Source of the DNA: Bacteroidota bacterium
GTDB lineage: Bacteria; Bacteroidota; Bacteroidia; Chitinophagales; UBA2359
Direction: 5' to 3'
NCBI GenBank assembly: GCA_020627525.1
Contig: JAHDGP010000028.1
Span: 10,833-21,344 of the forward strand
Length of the DNA: 10,512 nucleotides
The position numbers and the translations under genes were made by a program. The notes below the pieces were generated by a model. The model saw nothing but the letters and a program-made list of their open reading frames with translations, made no database searches and was not told where the DNA came from. Within the stretch, counting starts at the first letter, position 1. Each line of letters starts with the position of its first letter. Shown one piece after another: positions 1 to 6,176 of this stretch.

Positions 1-2
1 TT

Positions 3-209
3 GAAGAAATCGGCTATCAAAGAAAAGGGATGAATAGAGGATTTTTTGATTACTTTGCAAATGATAGTTTTTATAGTGAATTGAAAAATTTCAAGAAGCT
101 CCTCGACTACAACGATCCTGAAAACCATATGTATAATCCCAACACAATCCAAAATAGTTTTATAGATAATTTTGAAAAAGGCAAAAGTATTTTACAAATA
201 TCTTGGTAA
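3..209 (+). CDS. C-terminal fragment of unidentified protein (5' end outside window)
   Basis: An open frame enters at the left edge and runs 68 residues to a TAA at 207-209; the other two plus frames close within about 50 bases. The visible part starts EEIGYQRKGMNRGFFDYF and ends KGKSILQISW. It is rich in aromatic residues (F, Y, W) and Asn, has no membrane segment, and shows no motif I can assign. It reads like the soluble C-terminus of an enzyme or a structural protein, but I do not recognise the family. It lies on the same strand as rimO, 94 bases upstream. A promoter-like element in that gap suggests rimO can be transcribed independently of it. Confidence 0.6.
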   Translation, partial: EEIGYQRKGMNRGFFDYFANDSFYSELKNFKKLLDYNDPENHMYNPNTIQNSFIDNFEKGKSILQISW

Positions 210-291
210 AATTTTATTCTAAAAAACAATAAAAAGATCGCAAAGGACAATTTGTTCGTATCGGAAATTCTTAAATCCAACATGCTCTAAG

Positions 292-299
292 TATCTTTG
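292..299 (+). promoter_or_regulatory. Bacteroidota -7 box for rimO, almost abutting the start codon
   Basis: TATCTTTG at 292-299 matches the TAnnTTTG consensus of the main Bacteroidota sigma factor exactly. It ends only 4 bases before the rimO ATG at 304. Transcription normally starts a few bases after this box, so the mRNA would have almost no leader. A clear -33 TTTG at the expected distance is not visible (the region near 267-273 reads ATTCTTA), so the call rests on the -7 box and its position. Confidence 0.5.
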
Positions 300-303
300 C
301 ACT

Positions 304-1614
304 ATGAAGACAAAAGGTGCGAAAACAAATAAGGTGAATATTGTTACTTTGGGTTGCTCAAAAAATGTGGTGGACTCTGAGGTCTTAGCTACTCAATTGC
401 AGGGAAACGATATAGAGGTGGCTTATGAAAAAGATGATGATGCCAATATTGTTGTTGTAAACACTTGCGGATTCATTGATTTAGCCAAAGAAGAATCCAT
501 CAATACAATTTTGCACTATGCAGAGGTGAAAAAAGAAGGAGACATCGAAAAACTCTATGTAACTGGTTGTTTGTCTCAAAGATATAAAGATGATCTTGAA
601 AAGGAAATTCCTGAAGTAGACGCCTATTTTGGAACATTGGATTTACCATTTCTATTGGAAGAATTGGGTGCGGATTATAAGCACGAATTGATTGGAGAAC
701 GCTATTCTCTAACCACGCCAAATCATTACGCCTATTTAAAAATATCTGAAGGATGTAATAGAACCTGTTCCTTTTGTGCCATTCCTTTGATGCGAGGTAA
801 GCACGTTTCCAAAACCATCGAAAACATTGTTTTAGAAGCTCAAAACTTGGTAAAAAATGGGGTGAAAGAAATAATGTTGATTGCACAAGAATTGACTTAT
901 TATGGTTTGGATATTTATAAAAAAAGAGCTTTAGCTGAATTGCTTTACAAGTTGAATGAAATAGAAGGATTGGGCTGGATTAGATTGCATTATGCCTACC
1001 CTCATAAATTTCCTTTAGAGATCATTGAGGCGATGAAAAAATGCGATAAGGTTTGCAATTACCTCGATATGCCTTTACAACACGTTAGTGATCCCGTTTT
1101 GCTGAATATGCGACGCAATACGACGAAGGACGAAACGTATAAATTGATCAGAGACATCAGAAATATTTTACCAGAAATTGCCATCAGAACAACAATGTTA
1201 GTAGGTTTTCCAAATGAAACCGATGAGGACATAGAAGAACTAGCCAAGTTTATCAAAGAAATGAGATTTGAAAGATTGGGGGTTTTCGAATATTCCCACG
1301 AAGAAAACACCAGTGCCCACGACTTTGAAGATAATATTTCACCTGAAGAAAAGTCAAGAAGAGCCGCTTATATTATGGAAGTTCAACAAGAAGTTTCTGA
1401 TGAATTAAATCAAGCTAAAATTGGCAAAACCTTCAAAGTATTGTTTGACCGAAAAGAAGGAGATCAATTTATCGGAAGAACCGAATTTGATTCTCCAGAA
1501 GTAGACAACGAAGTTTACGTCGATGCAAAAGATCAATACATCAGACTTGGTGATTACGCCAATGTAAAAATTACCGATGCCAGCGAGTTTGACCTGTTTG
1601 GAGAAGTGGTTTAA
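304..1614 (+). CDS. rimO: Ribosomal protein S12 methylthiotransferase RimO
   Basis: This 436-residue protein has the normal length and order of a RimO. The N-terminal UPF0004 domain supplies Cys18 (GCSKN), Cys55 (NTCGF) and Cys89 (TGCLS) for one 4Fe-4S cluster. The radical-SAM core has the CxxxCxxC motif at Cys151, Cys155 and Cys158 (GCNRTCSFCAIP) for the SAM-binding cluster. A C-terminal TRAM domain occupies about residues 371-436. The family adds a beta-methylthio group to a conserved aspartate of ribosomal protein S12 (Asp88/89 in E. coli), using two SAM and sacrificial sulfur. CSKN-DSE and the MRG that follows the third cluster cysteine favour RimO over the tRNA-modifying paralog MiaB. 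The ATG at 304 fits the usual N-terminus, with a Lys-rich stretch before VNIVTLGC, and follows a -7 box. The downstream neighbour is convergent, so rimO seems to be transcribed alone. Confidence 0.95.
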   Translation: MKTKGAKTNKVNIVTLGCSKNVVDSEVLATQLQGNDIEVAYEKDDDANIVVVNTCGFIDLAKEESINTILHYAEVKKEGDIEKLYVTGCLSQRYKDDLEKEIPEVDAYFGTLDLPFLLEELGADYKHELIGERYSLTTPNHYAYLKISEGCNRTCSFCAIPLMRGKHVSKTIENIVLEAQNLVKNGVKEIMLIAQELTYYGLDIYKKRALAELLYKLNEIEGLGWIRLHYAYPHKFPLEIIEAMKKCDKVCNYLDMPLQHVSDPVLLNMRRNTTKDETYKLIRDIRNILPEIAIRTTMLVGFPNETDEDIEELAKFIKEMRFERLGVFEYSHEENTSAHDFEDNISPEEKSRRAAYIMEVQQEVSDELNQAKIGKTFKVLFDRKEGDQFIGRTEFDSPEVDNEVYVDAKDQYIRLGDYANVKITDASEFDLFGEVV

Positions 1615-1669
1615 AATTTCTAAAAATAATTGGACTGAAGTGATGACTTACAAGAACTCCGCCAAAATT

Positions 1670-2275
1670 CTAAATTTTAGATTGCTTTCGTTCTAATTTC
1701 TTAAAAATAAAGAACAATTCAGAACCTTTTCTTGGCTCTATCGAATTGTAGCATTCTTCCAAAACTGCTATTTTAAAACGATCAGTGAATAATTTTAGGT
1801 ATTCGTTGGCTGATCCGCCAAAAGGGGGACCTTCTTTTTCAAATGTTCTGTTGAAGAATAATCCGACCAGCTTTCCACCGTCTTTAAGCAGTTGATGCAT
1901 GTGATTTACATAATCAACTCTTTTTGACGGATTAAGGGCGCAAAAGAAGGTTTGCTCGATTATTAAATCAAAATCATTGGAGTATTCGAAAAAATCTTTT
2001 TGAATCAATTGATTTTTGGGAAAATCAGGTACTCTTTCCTGAAAATGAACCAAAGGCTCTTTTGCCCAATCTAACAGAAAAACATTTTGAAATCCATTAA
2101 TATATAAGTATTGTGCTTCGTAGGCATTTCCAGCTCCTGGTATCAAAATTTTCAAAGATTTATCCTTAATTTGATCTATATAAACTTTCAATGGAGTACT
2201 GATATTTCCAATATCCCAACCTGTATTTTTGTCTAAGTATTTATTTTGCCAATACTGCTGGTCTAATATTTGCAT
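1670..2275 (-). CDS. TPMT-family SAM-dependent methyltransferase
   Basis: This 201-residue cytosolic protein has the class I methyltransferase fold in the thiopurine S-methyltransferase (TPMT) branch. The early GWDIG (19-23) is typical of the family. SAM-binding motif I is IPGAGNAYE (45-53), Asp69 ends strand beta-2 (LLDW) and probably holds the SAM ribose, and DLIIEQTFFCALNP (103-116) is the motif IV region. GPPFGG (149-154) resembles the GPPY segment of plant and bacterial thiol/halide methyltransferases. Known members methylate small thiols, halide ions, thiopurines or tellurite/selenite species; the substrate here cannot be read from sequence. A detoxification role is inference. The length matches the family and the start ATG is at 2273-2275. 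It converges on rimO, with 55 bases between the two stop codons, and diverges from the coiled-coil gene at 2529. Confidence 0.85.
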   Translation of the reverse strand: MQILDQQYWQNKYLDKNTGWDIGNISTPLKVYIDQIKDKSLKILIPGAGNAYEAQYLYINGFQNVFLLDWAKEPLVHFQERVPDFPKNQLIQKDFFEYSNDFDLIIEQTFFCALNPSKRVDYVNHMHQLLKDGGKLVGLFFNRTFEKEGPPFGGSANEYLKLFTDRFKIAVLEECYNSIEPRKGSELFFIFKKLERKQSKI

Positions 2276-2528
2276 AATTTTTATTAAATTGTTGCGTATT
2301 AGTAATATTCGATCTAATTAACACCGAATTTAGCAGGAAAAAACGAAGAATTTTACAAATTTTCCACTATTGTTCTTTTAACTATTTCGATTTCATTGCG
2401 TTAAATAGAAAACCTAACTTCGAACTTGTTTAGAGTGCAGGAATTTAAATATGAGCGTCATTTGTCCCATATATTAATAACTCAACTATAAACAACTTCA
2501 TCACTATAACTAGTAAAACGAATTTAAA

Positions 2529-3551
2529 ATGTCAGAATTTAATTCTCCAAAGAAAAGCAACAGCAGAGGTTCTAGCTGGATTTACATTCTATTAATTGGT
2601 ATATTGCTGGCTGCAAATATATTTTTCTTTTATAATAATTATAAAGCAAAGCAAGAAAACCAGAAGTTATCAGCGCATAGCTTAAACTTAGAAGCCGAGA
2701 AAAATCAGTTGCAAGTTGAATACAATGAAACCATTGCCGAATTGGATCAAGTGCAAAAAGACAATCAAGACTTGAGTGGCAAAATGGAAGGTCTAAAGGC
2801 TGAAATTGAAGAGCAGAAAAGAGAAATTGATGAGGTACTTAGAAAAGGGAACATCAGTAAAGGAGAATTGTCTAAAGCAAAATCTTTGATAAGTCAATTG
2901 AGACAACAAGCACAAGACTATATGTCTCAGATACGAATGCTTCAAGAAGATAATTTCAAACTTAATGAAGCAAATACAAGCTTAAAAGACAGCATTACCA
3001 CAGAAGTAGCTGCAAAAGTGGCTTTGTCTGAAGAGAAAAAAATAGTTGAAGAAGAAATAAATCAATTGAGTGATGAAAAGAGCCAATTAATGGAAGAAAA
3101 AGAAAACCTTACTTCGATTGTTAACAAGGCTAAAATATTAATTTCTGACAATATAATTGGTCAAGGGGTTAAGGTAAAAAGAAACAATAAAAGGACCACC
3201 ACTGAGATAGCTAGAAAGGTGGACGAGTTAAATATTTGTTTTGACATTTTGCCAAACCAAACATTGGAAAGTGGAGAAAACCAAGATATATTTATTAGAG
3301 TTTTAAATCCAGAAGGTGTTACTTTATCTCTTGAAAAATCAGGGTCTGGAAAATTTGAATTAGCAGACAATGGTCAAATGCTAAATTATACAATGAAAAA
3401 AACAGTTAAGAATTTTTCAAAGAAAGACACCTACTGTGTAACTTGGCTTCAAGAATTGGAATACGCTTCTGGTATATATGCTTTAGAATTGTACCAATTG
3501 GGTCAGAAAATTGGCAATGGAAGCTTTGTTCTAAAAAATGGCATATTATAA
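2529..3551 (+). CDS. Membrane-anchored coiled-coil protein with C-terminal beta domain
   Basis: This 340-residue protein has a short basic, Ser-rich cytosolic tail (1-16), one hydrophobic segment (about 17-35, WIYILLIGILLAANIFFFY) and a long charged heptad-like coiled coil (about 38-205, rich in Glu, Lys, Gln and Leu). A non-coiled C-terminal domain (about 212-340) looks like a beta sandwich, with alternating hydrophobic strands such as NICFDILPN, DIFIRVLNPEG and GIYALELYQLG. The positive N-tail predicts that the coiled coil lies outside the inner membrane, i.e. periplasmic. The layout resembles a family I recall in Bacteroidota that is often auto-labelled SMC-like; the coiled coil alone does not support a chromosome role. 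Function is unknown. A spacer or sensor in the envelope is possible. It heads a group of three same-strand genes, 52 bases before the SUI1 gene. Confidence 0.8.
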   Translation: MSEFNSPKKSNSRGSSWIYILLIGILLAANIFFFYNNYKAKQENQKLSAHSLNLEAEKNQLQVEYNETIAELDQVQKDNQDLSGKMEGLKAEIEEQKREIDEVLRKGNISKGELSKAKSLISQLRQQAQDYMSQIRMLQEDNFKLNEANTSLKDSITTEVAAKVALSEEKKIVEEEINQLSDEKSQLMEEKENLTSIVNKAKILISDNIIGQGVKVKRNNKRTTTEIARKVDELNICFDILPNQTLESGENQDIFIRVLNPEGVTLSLEKSGSGKFELADNGQMLNYTMKKTVKNFSKKDTYCVTWLQELEYASGIYALELYQLGQKIGNGSFVLKNGIL

Positions 3552-3552
3552 T

Positions 3553-3570
3553 TTGATTATCAATCAATTA
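3553..3570 (+). repeat. Intergenic motif copy 1, TTGAYWATCAATCA
   Basis: TTGATTATCAATCAATTA lies in the 52-base gap before the SUI1 gene. Its first 14 bases match two other intergenic copies at 12 of 14 positions. TTGAT/ATCAA form an inverted pair, so it could be a small operator. Confidence 0.3.
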
Positions 3571-3603
3571 TACCTGCATTGATAAACAAATACTCATAAT
3601 ATT

Positions 3604-3942
3604 ATGTCCAAAAATAAAAATAAGAGAAAAGGCATAGTCTACTCTACCAATCCTGATTACGATTATGATTATGACGATCAAGAAGAGGTTGAAACTTTGC
3701 CTGCTGAGAAACAAAAGCTCAGAGTTGCGCTTGATAAAAAAATGCGTAGAGGCAAGCAAGTAAGCTTAATAACAGGATTCATTGGAACAGAAGATGATCT
3801 TAAAGATTTAGCCAAAACACTGAAAAGCAAATGCGGTGTTGGTGGCTCTGCGAAAGATGGAGAAATCATTATTCAAGGAGATCACAGAAAAAAAATAGGA
3901 GAAATTCTTACCAAGTTAAATTATAAAGTAAAGGTGCTTTAG
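3604..3942 (+). CDS. SUI1/eIF1-like translation initiation factor (YciH family)
   Basis: This 112-residue protein carries the SUI1 domain at about residues 38-112. The hallmark KCGVGGSAKDGEIIIQGDHR (76-95) is followed by a KIGEIL helix and a YKVKVL end. These are the conserved core features of eukaryotic eIF1 and bacterial YciH, which act at the small ribosomal subunit and influence start-codon selection. In bacteria the protein is dispensable where tested. The N-terminus has a basic patch (KNKNKRKG, 3-10) and then an acidic stretch with three Asp-Tyr pairs (18-23) before DDQEEVE; such linkers are common in bacterial members and are probably disordered. The ATG at 3604 has an AT-rich, non-Shine-Dalgarno upstream sequence. 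The HAD gene starts 28 bases downstream, so co-transcription is likely. Confidence 0.9.
   Translation: MSKNKNKRKGIVYSTNPDYDYDYDDQEEVETLPAEKQKLRVALDKKMRRGKQVSLITGFIGTEDDLKDLAKTLKSKCGVGGSAKDGEIIIQGDHRKKIGEILTKLNYKVKVL
3655..3672 (+). repeat. Three tandem GATTAY units inside the SUI1 gene
   Basis: GATTAC GATTAT GATTAT encodes three Asp-Tyr pairs in the acidic linker. The unit is six bases, so a copy-number change would stay in frame and only lengthen or shorten the linker. Confidence 0.8.
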
Positions 3943-3970
3943 AAATTCTTTAATAAAGCAACAGAAATAA

Positions 3971-4609
3971 ATGAAACCTTTCAAAGCAATTATTTTCGAC
4001 CTCGGCAATACTGTCTTCAATATTGATTTTAATGAAGCGCTGGAGTACTGGGCAAAAGTTAGTCATGTTCCAGTGGCTCAAATAAAAGAAAAATACTACT
4101 ATGATACTCAACAAAGGGTGTTTGAACAGGGTAAGCTAAGCGAATCTGCTTTTGCGTTGCATATTAATAAAATGCTCGGAATCAATTTGTCTTTTGAAGA
4201 ATTTGAAAAGGGTTGGAATAGTATTTTCTTAGATTATGTCTACAATATTCAGCAACTTATTGAAGGGCTTAAAGGGAATTATACGCTTGCGGTTCTCAGC
4301 AATACAAACTTGACTCACGCAAAATTTTGGAATAAAAAATATCAGCCAGTTATCGAACAATTTGAATTTGTATTTCTTTCTCACGAAATGGGAATGATAA
4401 AACCCAATCTTGATATTTATGAGGAAGTTGCTTCACAACTTCAAATAGCCTTTAATGAAATGGTTTTTATTGATGACAAGGAGGAAAATATAAAAGCTGC
4501 TAAGAGTTTAGGGATTGCCGGGATATGTATCACTTCGTCTCAGCAAGCTTTTATTGAGTTAAACAAATTTGGGGTAGTATCGAATGAATTGTTATCAATA
4601 CTCAGTTAA
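3971..4609 (+). CDS. HAD-superfamily hydrolase, YihX-like
   Basis: This 212-residue HAD subfamily IA protein has an alpha-helical cap inserted after motif I. Motif I is FDLGNT with nucleophile Asp10. Motif II is VLSNTN (Ser110), motif III is MIKPNLDIY (Lys144) and motif IV is FIDDKEEN (Asp168, Asp169). Motif I reads DxG where most phosphatases have DxD; DLGN is also seen in E. coli YihX, an alpha-D-glucose-1-phosphate phosphatase, so this probably does not mean loss of activity. It is cytosolic and Mg-dependent by family. A sugar-phosphate substrate is inferred from the YihX resemblance and remains uncertain. It sits 28 bases after the SUI1 gene on the same strand and is likely the last gene of that transcript. 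Confidence 0.88.
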   Translation: MKPFKAIIFDLGNTVFNIDFNEALEYWAKVSHVPVAQIKEKYYYDTQQRVFEQGKLSESAFALHINKMLGINLSFEEFEKGWNSIFLDYVYNIQQLIEGLKGNYTLAVLSNTNLTHAKFWNKKYQPVIEQFEFVFLSHEMGMIKPNLDIYEEVASQLQIAFNEMVFIDDKEENIKAAKSLGIAGICITSSQQAFIELNKFGVVSNELLSILS

Positions 4610-4613
4610 TCAT

Positions 4614-4639
4614 TCTCAATACACATCACAATATTGAGA
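4614..4639. terminator. Weak stem-loop between convergent HAD and small-protein genes
   Basis: TCTCAATA (4614-4621) pairs perfectly with TATTGAGA (4632-4639) around a 10-base loop, starting 5 bases after the HAD stop. The stem is AT-rich and no T-run follows directly on either strand, so it would be a weak terminator or just a 3'-end hairpin. Confidence 0.3.
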
Positions 4640-4700
4640 TTAAGTATTCTCATGTTCAATCATTATATTCTTTTTTGTATTAAGGAATAGCTCCTAAACA

Positions 4701-4919
4701 TTAATTAGCAGATGCCAATACAATTGCAGCCGCTTCATGCTCATGCTCTTTAATATAATCTGTTTGAGATTCCATTTCAGCTGTTAAAACTGAAACTCTA
4801 TCAGATCTGTCTATTCCGTTTGATGTTCTTATTTCAACAGCGTCTACCATTGCAAATCTTACAATAATGTGTGCAACCACTAATGCTGGAAATATTGATT
4901 TTATAATAATAGATTTCAT
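4701..4919 (-). CDS. Small protein of 72 residues with hydrophobic N-terminus, unknown
   Basis: From the ATG at 4917-4919 this encodes MKSIIIKSIFPALVV..., with a moderately hydrophobic N-terminal half (about 1-26, interrupted by His and Arg), a charged middle (RTSNGIDRSDR, EMESQTDY) and a C-terminal end HEHEAAAIVLASAN. I do not recognise a family. The N-terminus could be a poor signal peptide or an amphipathic membrane helix. The frame stays open up to 5009, but the internal ATG is preferred: it follows an A-rich stretch (AAAACAAAAAAGAT) typical of Bacteroidota starts, and a promoter-like -7 box at 5007-5014 would start transcription just downstream of the longer start. The base composition of the frame is less AT-extreme than the flanking intergenic DNA, which supports coding. 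Confidence 0.5.
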   Translation of the reverse strand: MKSIIIKSIFPALVVAHIIVRFAMVDAVEIRTSNGIDRSDRVSVLTAEMESQTDYIKEHEHEAAAIVLASAN

Positions 4920-5006
4920 ATCTTTTTTGTTTTCTTTCTGTAAATTTAACCGACAAAGCAGTATTATACAAATACAAAAAAAGCACATCATCATGTAAAT
5001 TATCGA

Positions 5007-5014
5007 CAAATTTA
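5007..5014 (-). promoter_or_regulatory. Candidate -7 box for the small-protein gene
   Basis: On the minus strand this reads TAAATTTG, an exact match to TAnnTTTG. A TTTTG lies 15 bases upstream (5030-5034), closer than the usual -33 spacing. Transcription would begin near 5000, giving a leader of about 80 bases before the ATG at 4919. Confidence 0.35.
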
Positions 5015-5048
5015 AACTTAAATAAAAACCAAAATTCTACAACAACCA

Positions 5049-5067
5049 TTGACTATCAATCATTTAA
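5049..5067 (+). repeat. Intergenic motif copy 2, TTGAYWATCAATCA
   Basis: TTGACTATCAATCATTTAA lies 130 bases upstream of the small-protein ATG (minus strand). It is close to the copies at 3553 and 5998 and sits 14 bases from a second shared element at 5082-5098. Confidence 0.3.
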
Positions 5068-5081
5068 CAAAATACAAAATT

Positions 5082-5098
5082 TACAGAAAAATACACTT
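5082..5098 (+). repeat. 17-base direct repeat, copy 1
   Basis: TACAGAAAAATACACTT matches 5975-5991 (TACAGAAAAATAAACTT) at 16 of 17 positions, in the same orientation. Both copies are intergenic and upstream of minus-strand genes. Confidence 0.45.
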
Positions 5099-5170
5099 GT
5101 CATAAAAGAGTATTATCTCATTAAAAATATTTTTCAAAATATTACCCGACAATTTTATTTTACAAAGCAT

Positions 5171-5205
5171 AAAAAAGCCCATTCTGATAAATCAGAATGG
5201 GCTTT
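5171..5205 (-). terminator. Strong intrinsic terminator of the T9SS-tagged gene
   Basis: A perfect 14-bp stem pairs 5174-5187 with 5192-5205 (AAAGCCCATTCTGA and its complement) around a TAAA loop. Read on the minus strand, the stem ends GGGCTTT and runs into a T-tract (six T at 5171-5176). It lies 25 bases beyond the stop of the gene at 5230-5859, which it should terminate. No comparable T-run follows on the plus strand, so it is directional. Confidence 0.88.
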
Positions 5206-5229
5206 AAGTTTAAGCAGGGATAAATTATT

Positions 5230-5859
5230 TTATCTTACGACGTTTATTCTTTTTGTCTTAACATTTGTTCCATCAAATATTTGTAACAAATACATTCCTA
5301 CAGAGAGGTTAGAAACATCAAGAATATGACTGTTTTGTTCAAAAGACTGGTAATATATTTCCAATTTTCCAACGACATTGAATAAACTGATTTCAAAATA
5401 GCCATCATCTTCAAATTTGATATTCAATAAATCTTTAGCAGGATTGGGGTAAGCCAAAAATTCTATTTCATTTTCTATATATTCTACTATTAGATCATCA
5501 GAAGCGTATTCAGAGTTGCCAAACTTTTCAGTATCATCAGTATCAGTATTAACTGATTCAATATTGGCTTCTTCCAAATCAATATCTGTTGGCGTGCTAT
5601 CTAATTCAGTATCATCTCTTAGAATCTTTCCATCTAATGACTGTTGCCACATTTGATGAATTTCATTTACTTCATCATCTACAAGATCGTTTAGATCATT
5701 TGTAGCTTGTAACTGAATATTTTTAATAGCAATTATATCAATTACTGGAGTTATATCTCTTAAGATATCATCTTCGCCTATTATTTGAGCGAAGGAAGTT
5801 GCAACCGAAAAGATGGTTAAACAACTGATAGCGATTAGTTTAGTTATTTTTAAGATCAT
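5230..5859 (-). CDS. Secreted acidic protein with T9SS type A C-terminal sorting domain
   Basis: This 209-residue precursor has a Sec signal peptide (1-24, cleavage after SFA before Gln25, typical of the phylum). An Asp/Glu/Asn/Thr-rich stretch (about 26-132) has no recognisable fold. A C-terminal sorting domain spans about 137-209: YPNPAKDLLNI opens it, then EISLFNVVGK, LDVSNLSVGMYLLQI and the basic end KTKRINVVR. This is the Por-secretion/T9SS type A signal that takes cargo across the outer membrane and leads to surface attachment or release. Most cargo carries large enzymatic or adhesive domains; here only about 110 residues remain. The protein might bind cations or coat the surface, but that is inference. 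It ends at a strong terminator and shares upstream motifs with the small gene at 4701-4919. Confidence 0.85.
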   Translation of the reverse strand: MILKITKLIAISCLTIFSVATSFAQIIGEDDILRDITPVIDIIAIKNIQLQATNDLNDLVDDEVNEIHQMWQQSLDGKILRDDTELDSTPTDIDLEEANIESVNTDTDDTEKFGNSEYASDDLIVEYIENEIEFLAYPNPAKDLLNIKFEDDGYFEISLFNVVGKLEIYYQSFEQNSHILDVSNLSVGMYLLQIFDGTNVKTKRINVVR

Positions 5860-5974
5860 AAGCTAAGTGTTAATTGGGAACAATATTTCTAAATTCTCTT
5901 TCAAGATACACCAAGATAAAACATTAATCAAATACACTTTTTAGCCTTTGTCGGATGTATTCAAGGTATTAATC

Positions 5975-5991
5975 TACAGAAAAATAAACTT
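5975..5991 (+). repeat. 17-base direct repeat, copy 2
   Basis: TACAGAAAAATAAACTT lies 116 bases upstream of the start of the T9SS-tagged gene. It is the partner of the copy at 5082-5098, differing at one base. Confidence 0.45.
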
Positions 5992-5997
5992 AACTGA

Positions 5998-6015
5998 TTG
6001 ATAATCAATCAAAAT
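5998..6015 (+). repeat. Intergenic motif copy 3, TTGAYWATCAATCA
   Basis: TTGATAATCAATCAAAAT lies between the divergent T9SS-tagged and helical-protein genes. GATTGAT-A-ATCAATC (5996-6010) is a near-perfect palindrome here, the most symmetric of the three copies. Confidence 0.3.
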
Positions 6016-6091
6016 AATCAAACTCAAATACTTTAAAATGTACCAATTTATCAGATAAAAAATTTTAACGTTTAAAAAAATAATAGTATCT

Positions 6092-6122
6092 TTTGTTTTT
6101 GATCATGTTGGGATGATTTTTG
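6092..6122 (+). promoter_or_regulatory. Candidate promoter of the helical-protein gene
   Basis: TTTG (6092-6095) is followed after 19 bases by GATTTTTG (6115-6122). This matches the -33/-7 arrangement TTTG-N19-TAnnTTTG except for one base. Transcription would start near 6128, giving a leader of about 49 bases to the ATG at 6177. A short dyad, ATCAT (6102-6106) and ATGAT (6113-6117), lies between and partly over the boxes and could be an operator, though five-base arms are easily found by chance. Confidence 0.4.
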
Positions 6123-6176
6123 AAAATCTATTCATTTCCCATCATTCTCACAATTATAGATACAGAATATAGCAAT

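Larger units (their letters stand above)
4920..5170. other. AT-rich intergenic region upstream of the small protein
   Basis: No convincing gene is visible here. The region holds the A-rich leader of the small protein, a candidate -7 box (5007-5014), one copy of a TTGAYWATCAATCA motif (5049-5062) and TACAGAAAAATACACTT (5082-5098). The latter two have near copies upstream of the T9SS-tagged gene. The stretch up to 5229 is completed by the terminator at 5171-5205. Confidence 0.6.
5860..6176. other. Divergent intergenic region, regulatory motifs only
   Basis: This 317-base AT-rich stretch separates the T9SS-tagged gene (minus) from the helical-protein gene (plus). I see no coding frame I would defend apart from the weak TTG-initiated extension of the plus gene. 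It holds TACAGAAAAATAAACTT (5975-5991), TTGATAATCAATCAAAAT (5998-6015) and a promoter-like pair at 6092-6122. No exact TAnnTTTG box is visible in front of the minus-strand gene. Confidence 0.6.

Noticed and set aside
500..886. Open frame of 128 codons on the minus strand inside rimO
   Set aside because: It lies wholly antisense to a clear rimO reading frame, has no family features, and its composition looks like the reverse of coding sequence.
1670..1680. CTAAATTTTAG palindrome at the end of the methyltransferase gene
   Set aside because: The arms are five AT-rich bases around one base, overlap the stop codon, and have no T-run to make a terminator.
3568..3759. Minus-strand frame of 63 codons spanning the gap before SUI1
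   Set aside because: Most of it is antisense to the SUI1 gene, including the GATTAY repeat, and it shows no protein features beyond runs of Ile and Val.
4701..5009. Longer version of the small protein starting at 5009
   Set aside because: The extra 30 residues are Cys/Met/Ile-rich with no coding character, and a -7-like box at 5007-5014 overlaps the longer start. The ATG at 4919 has a better context.
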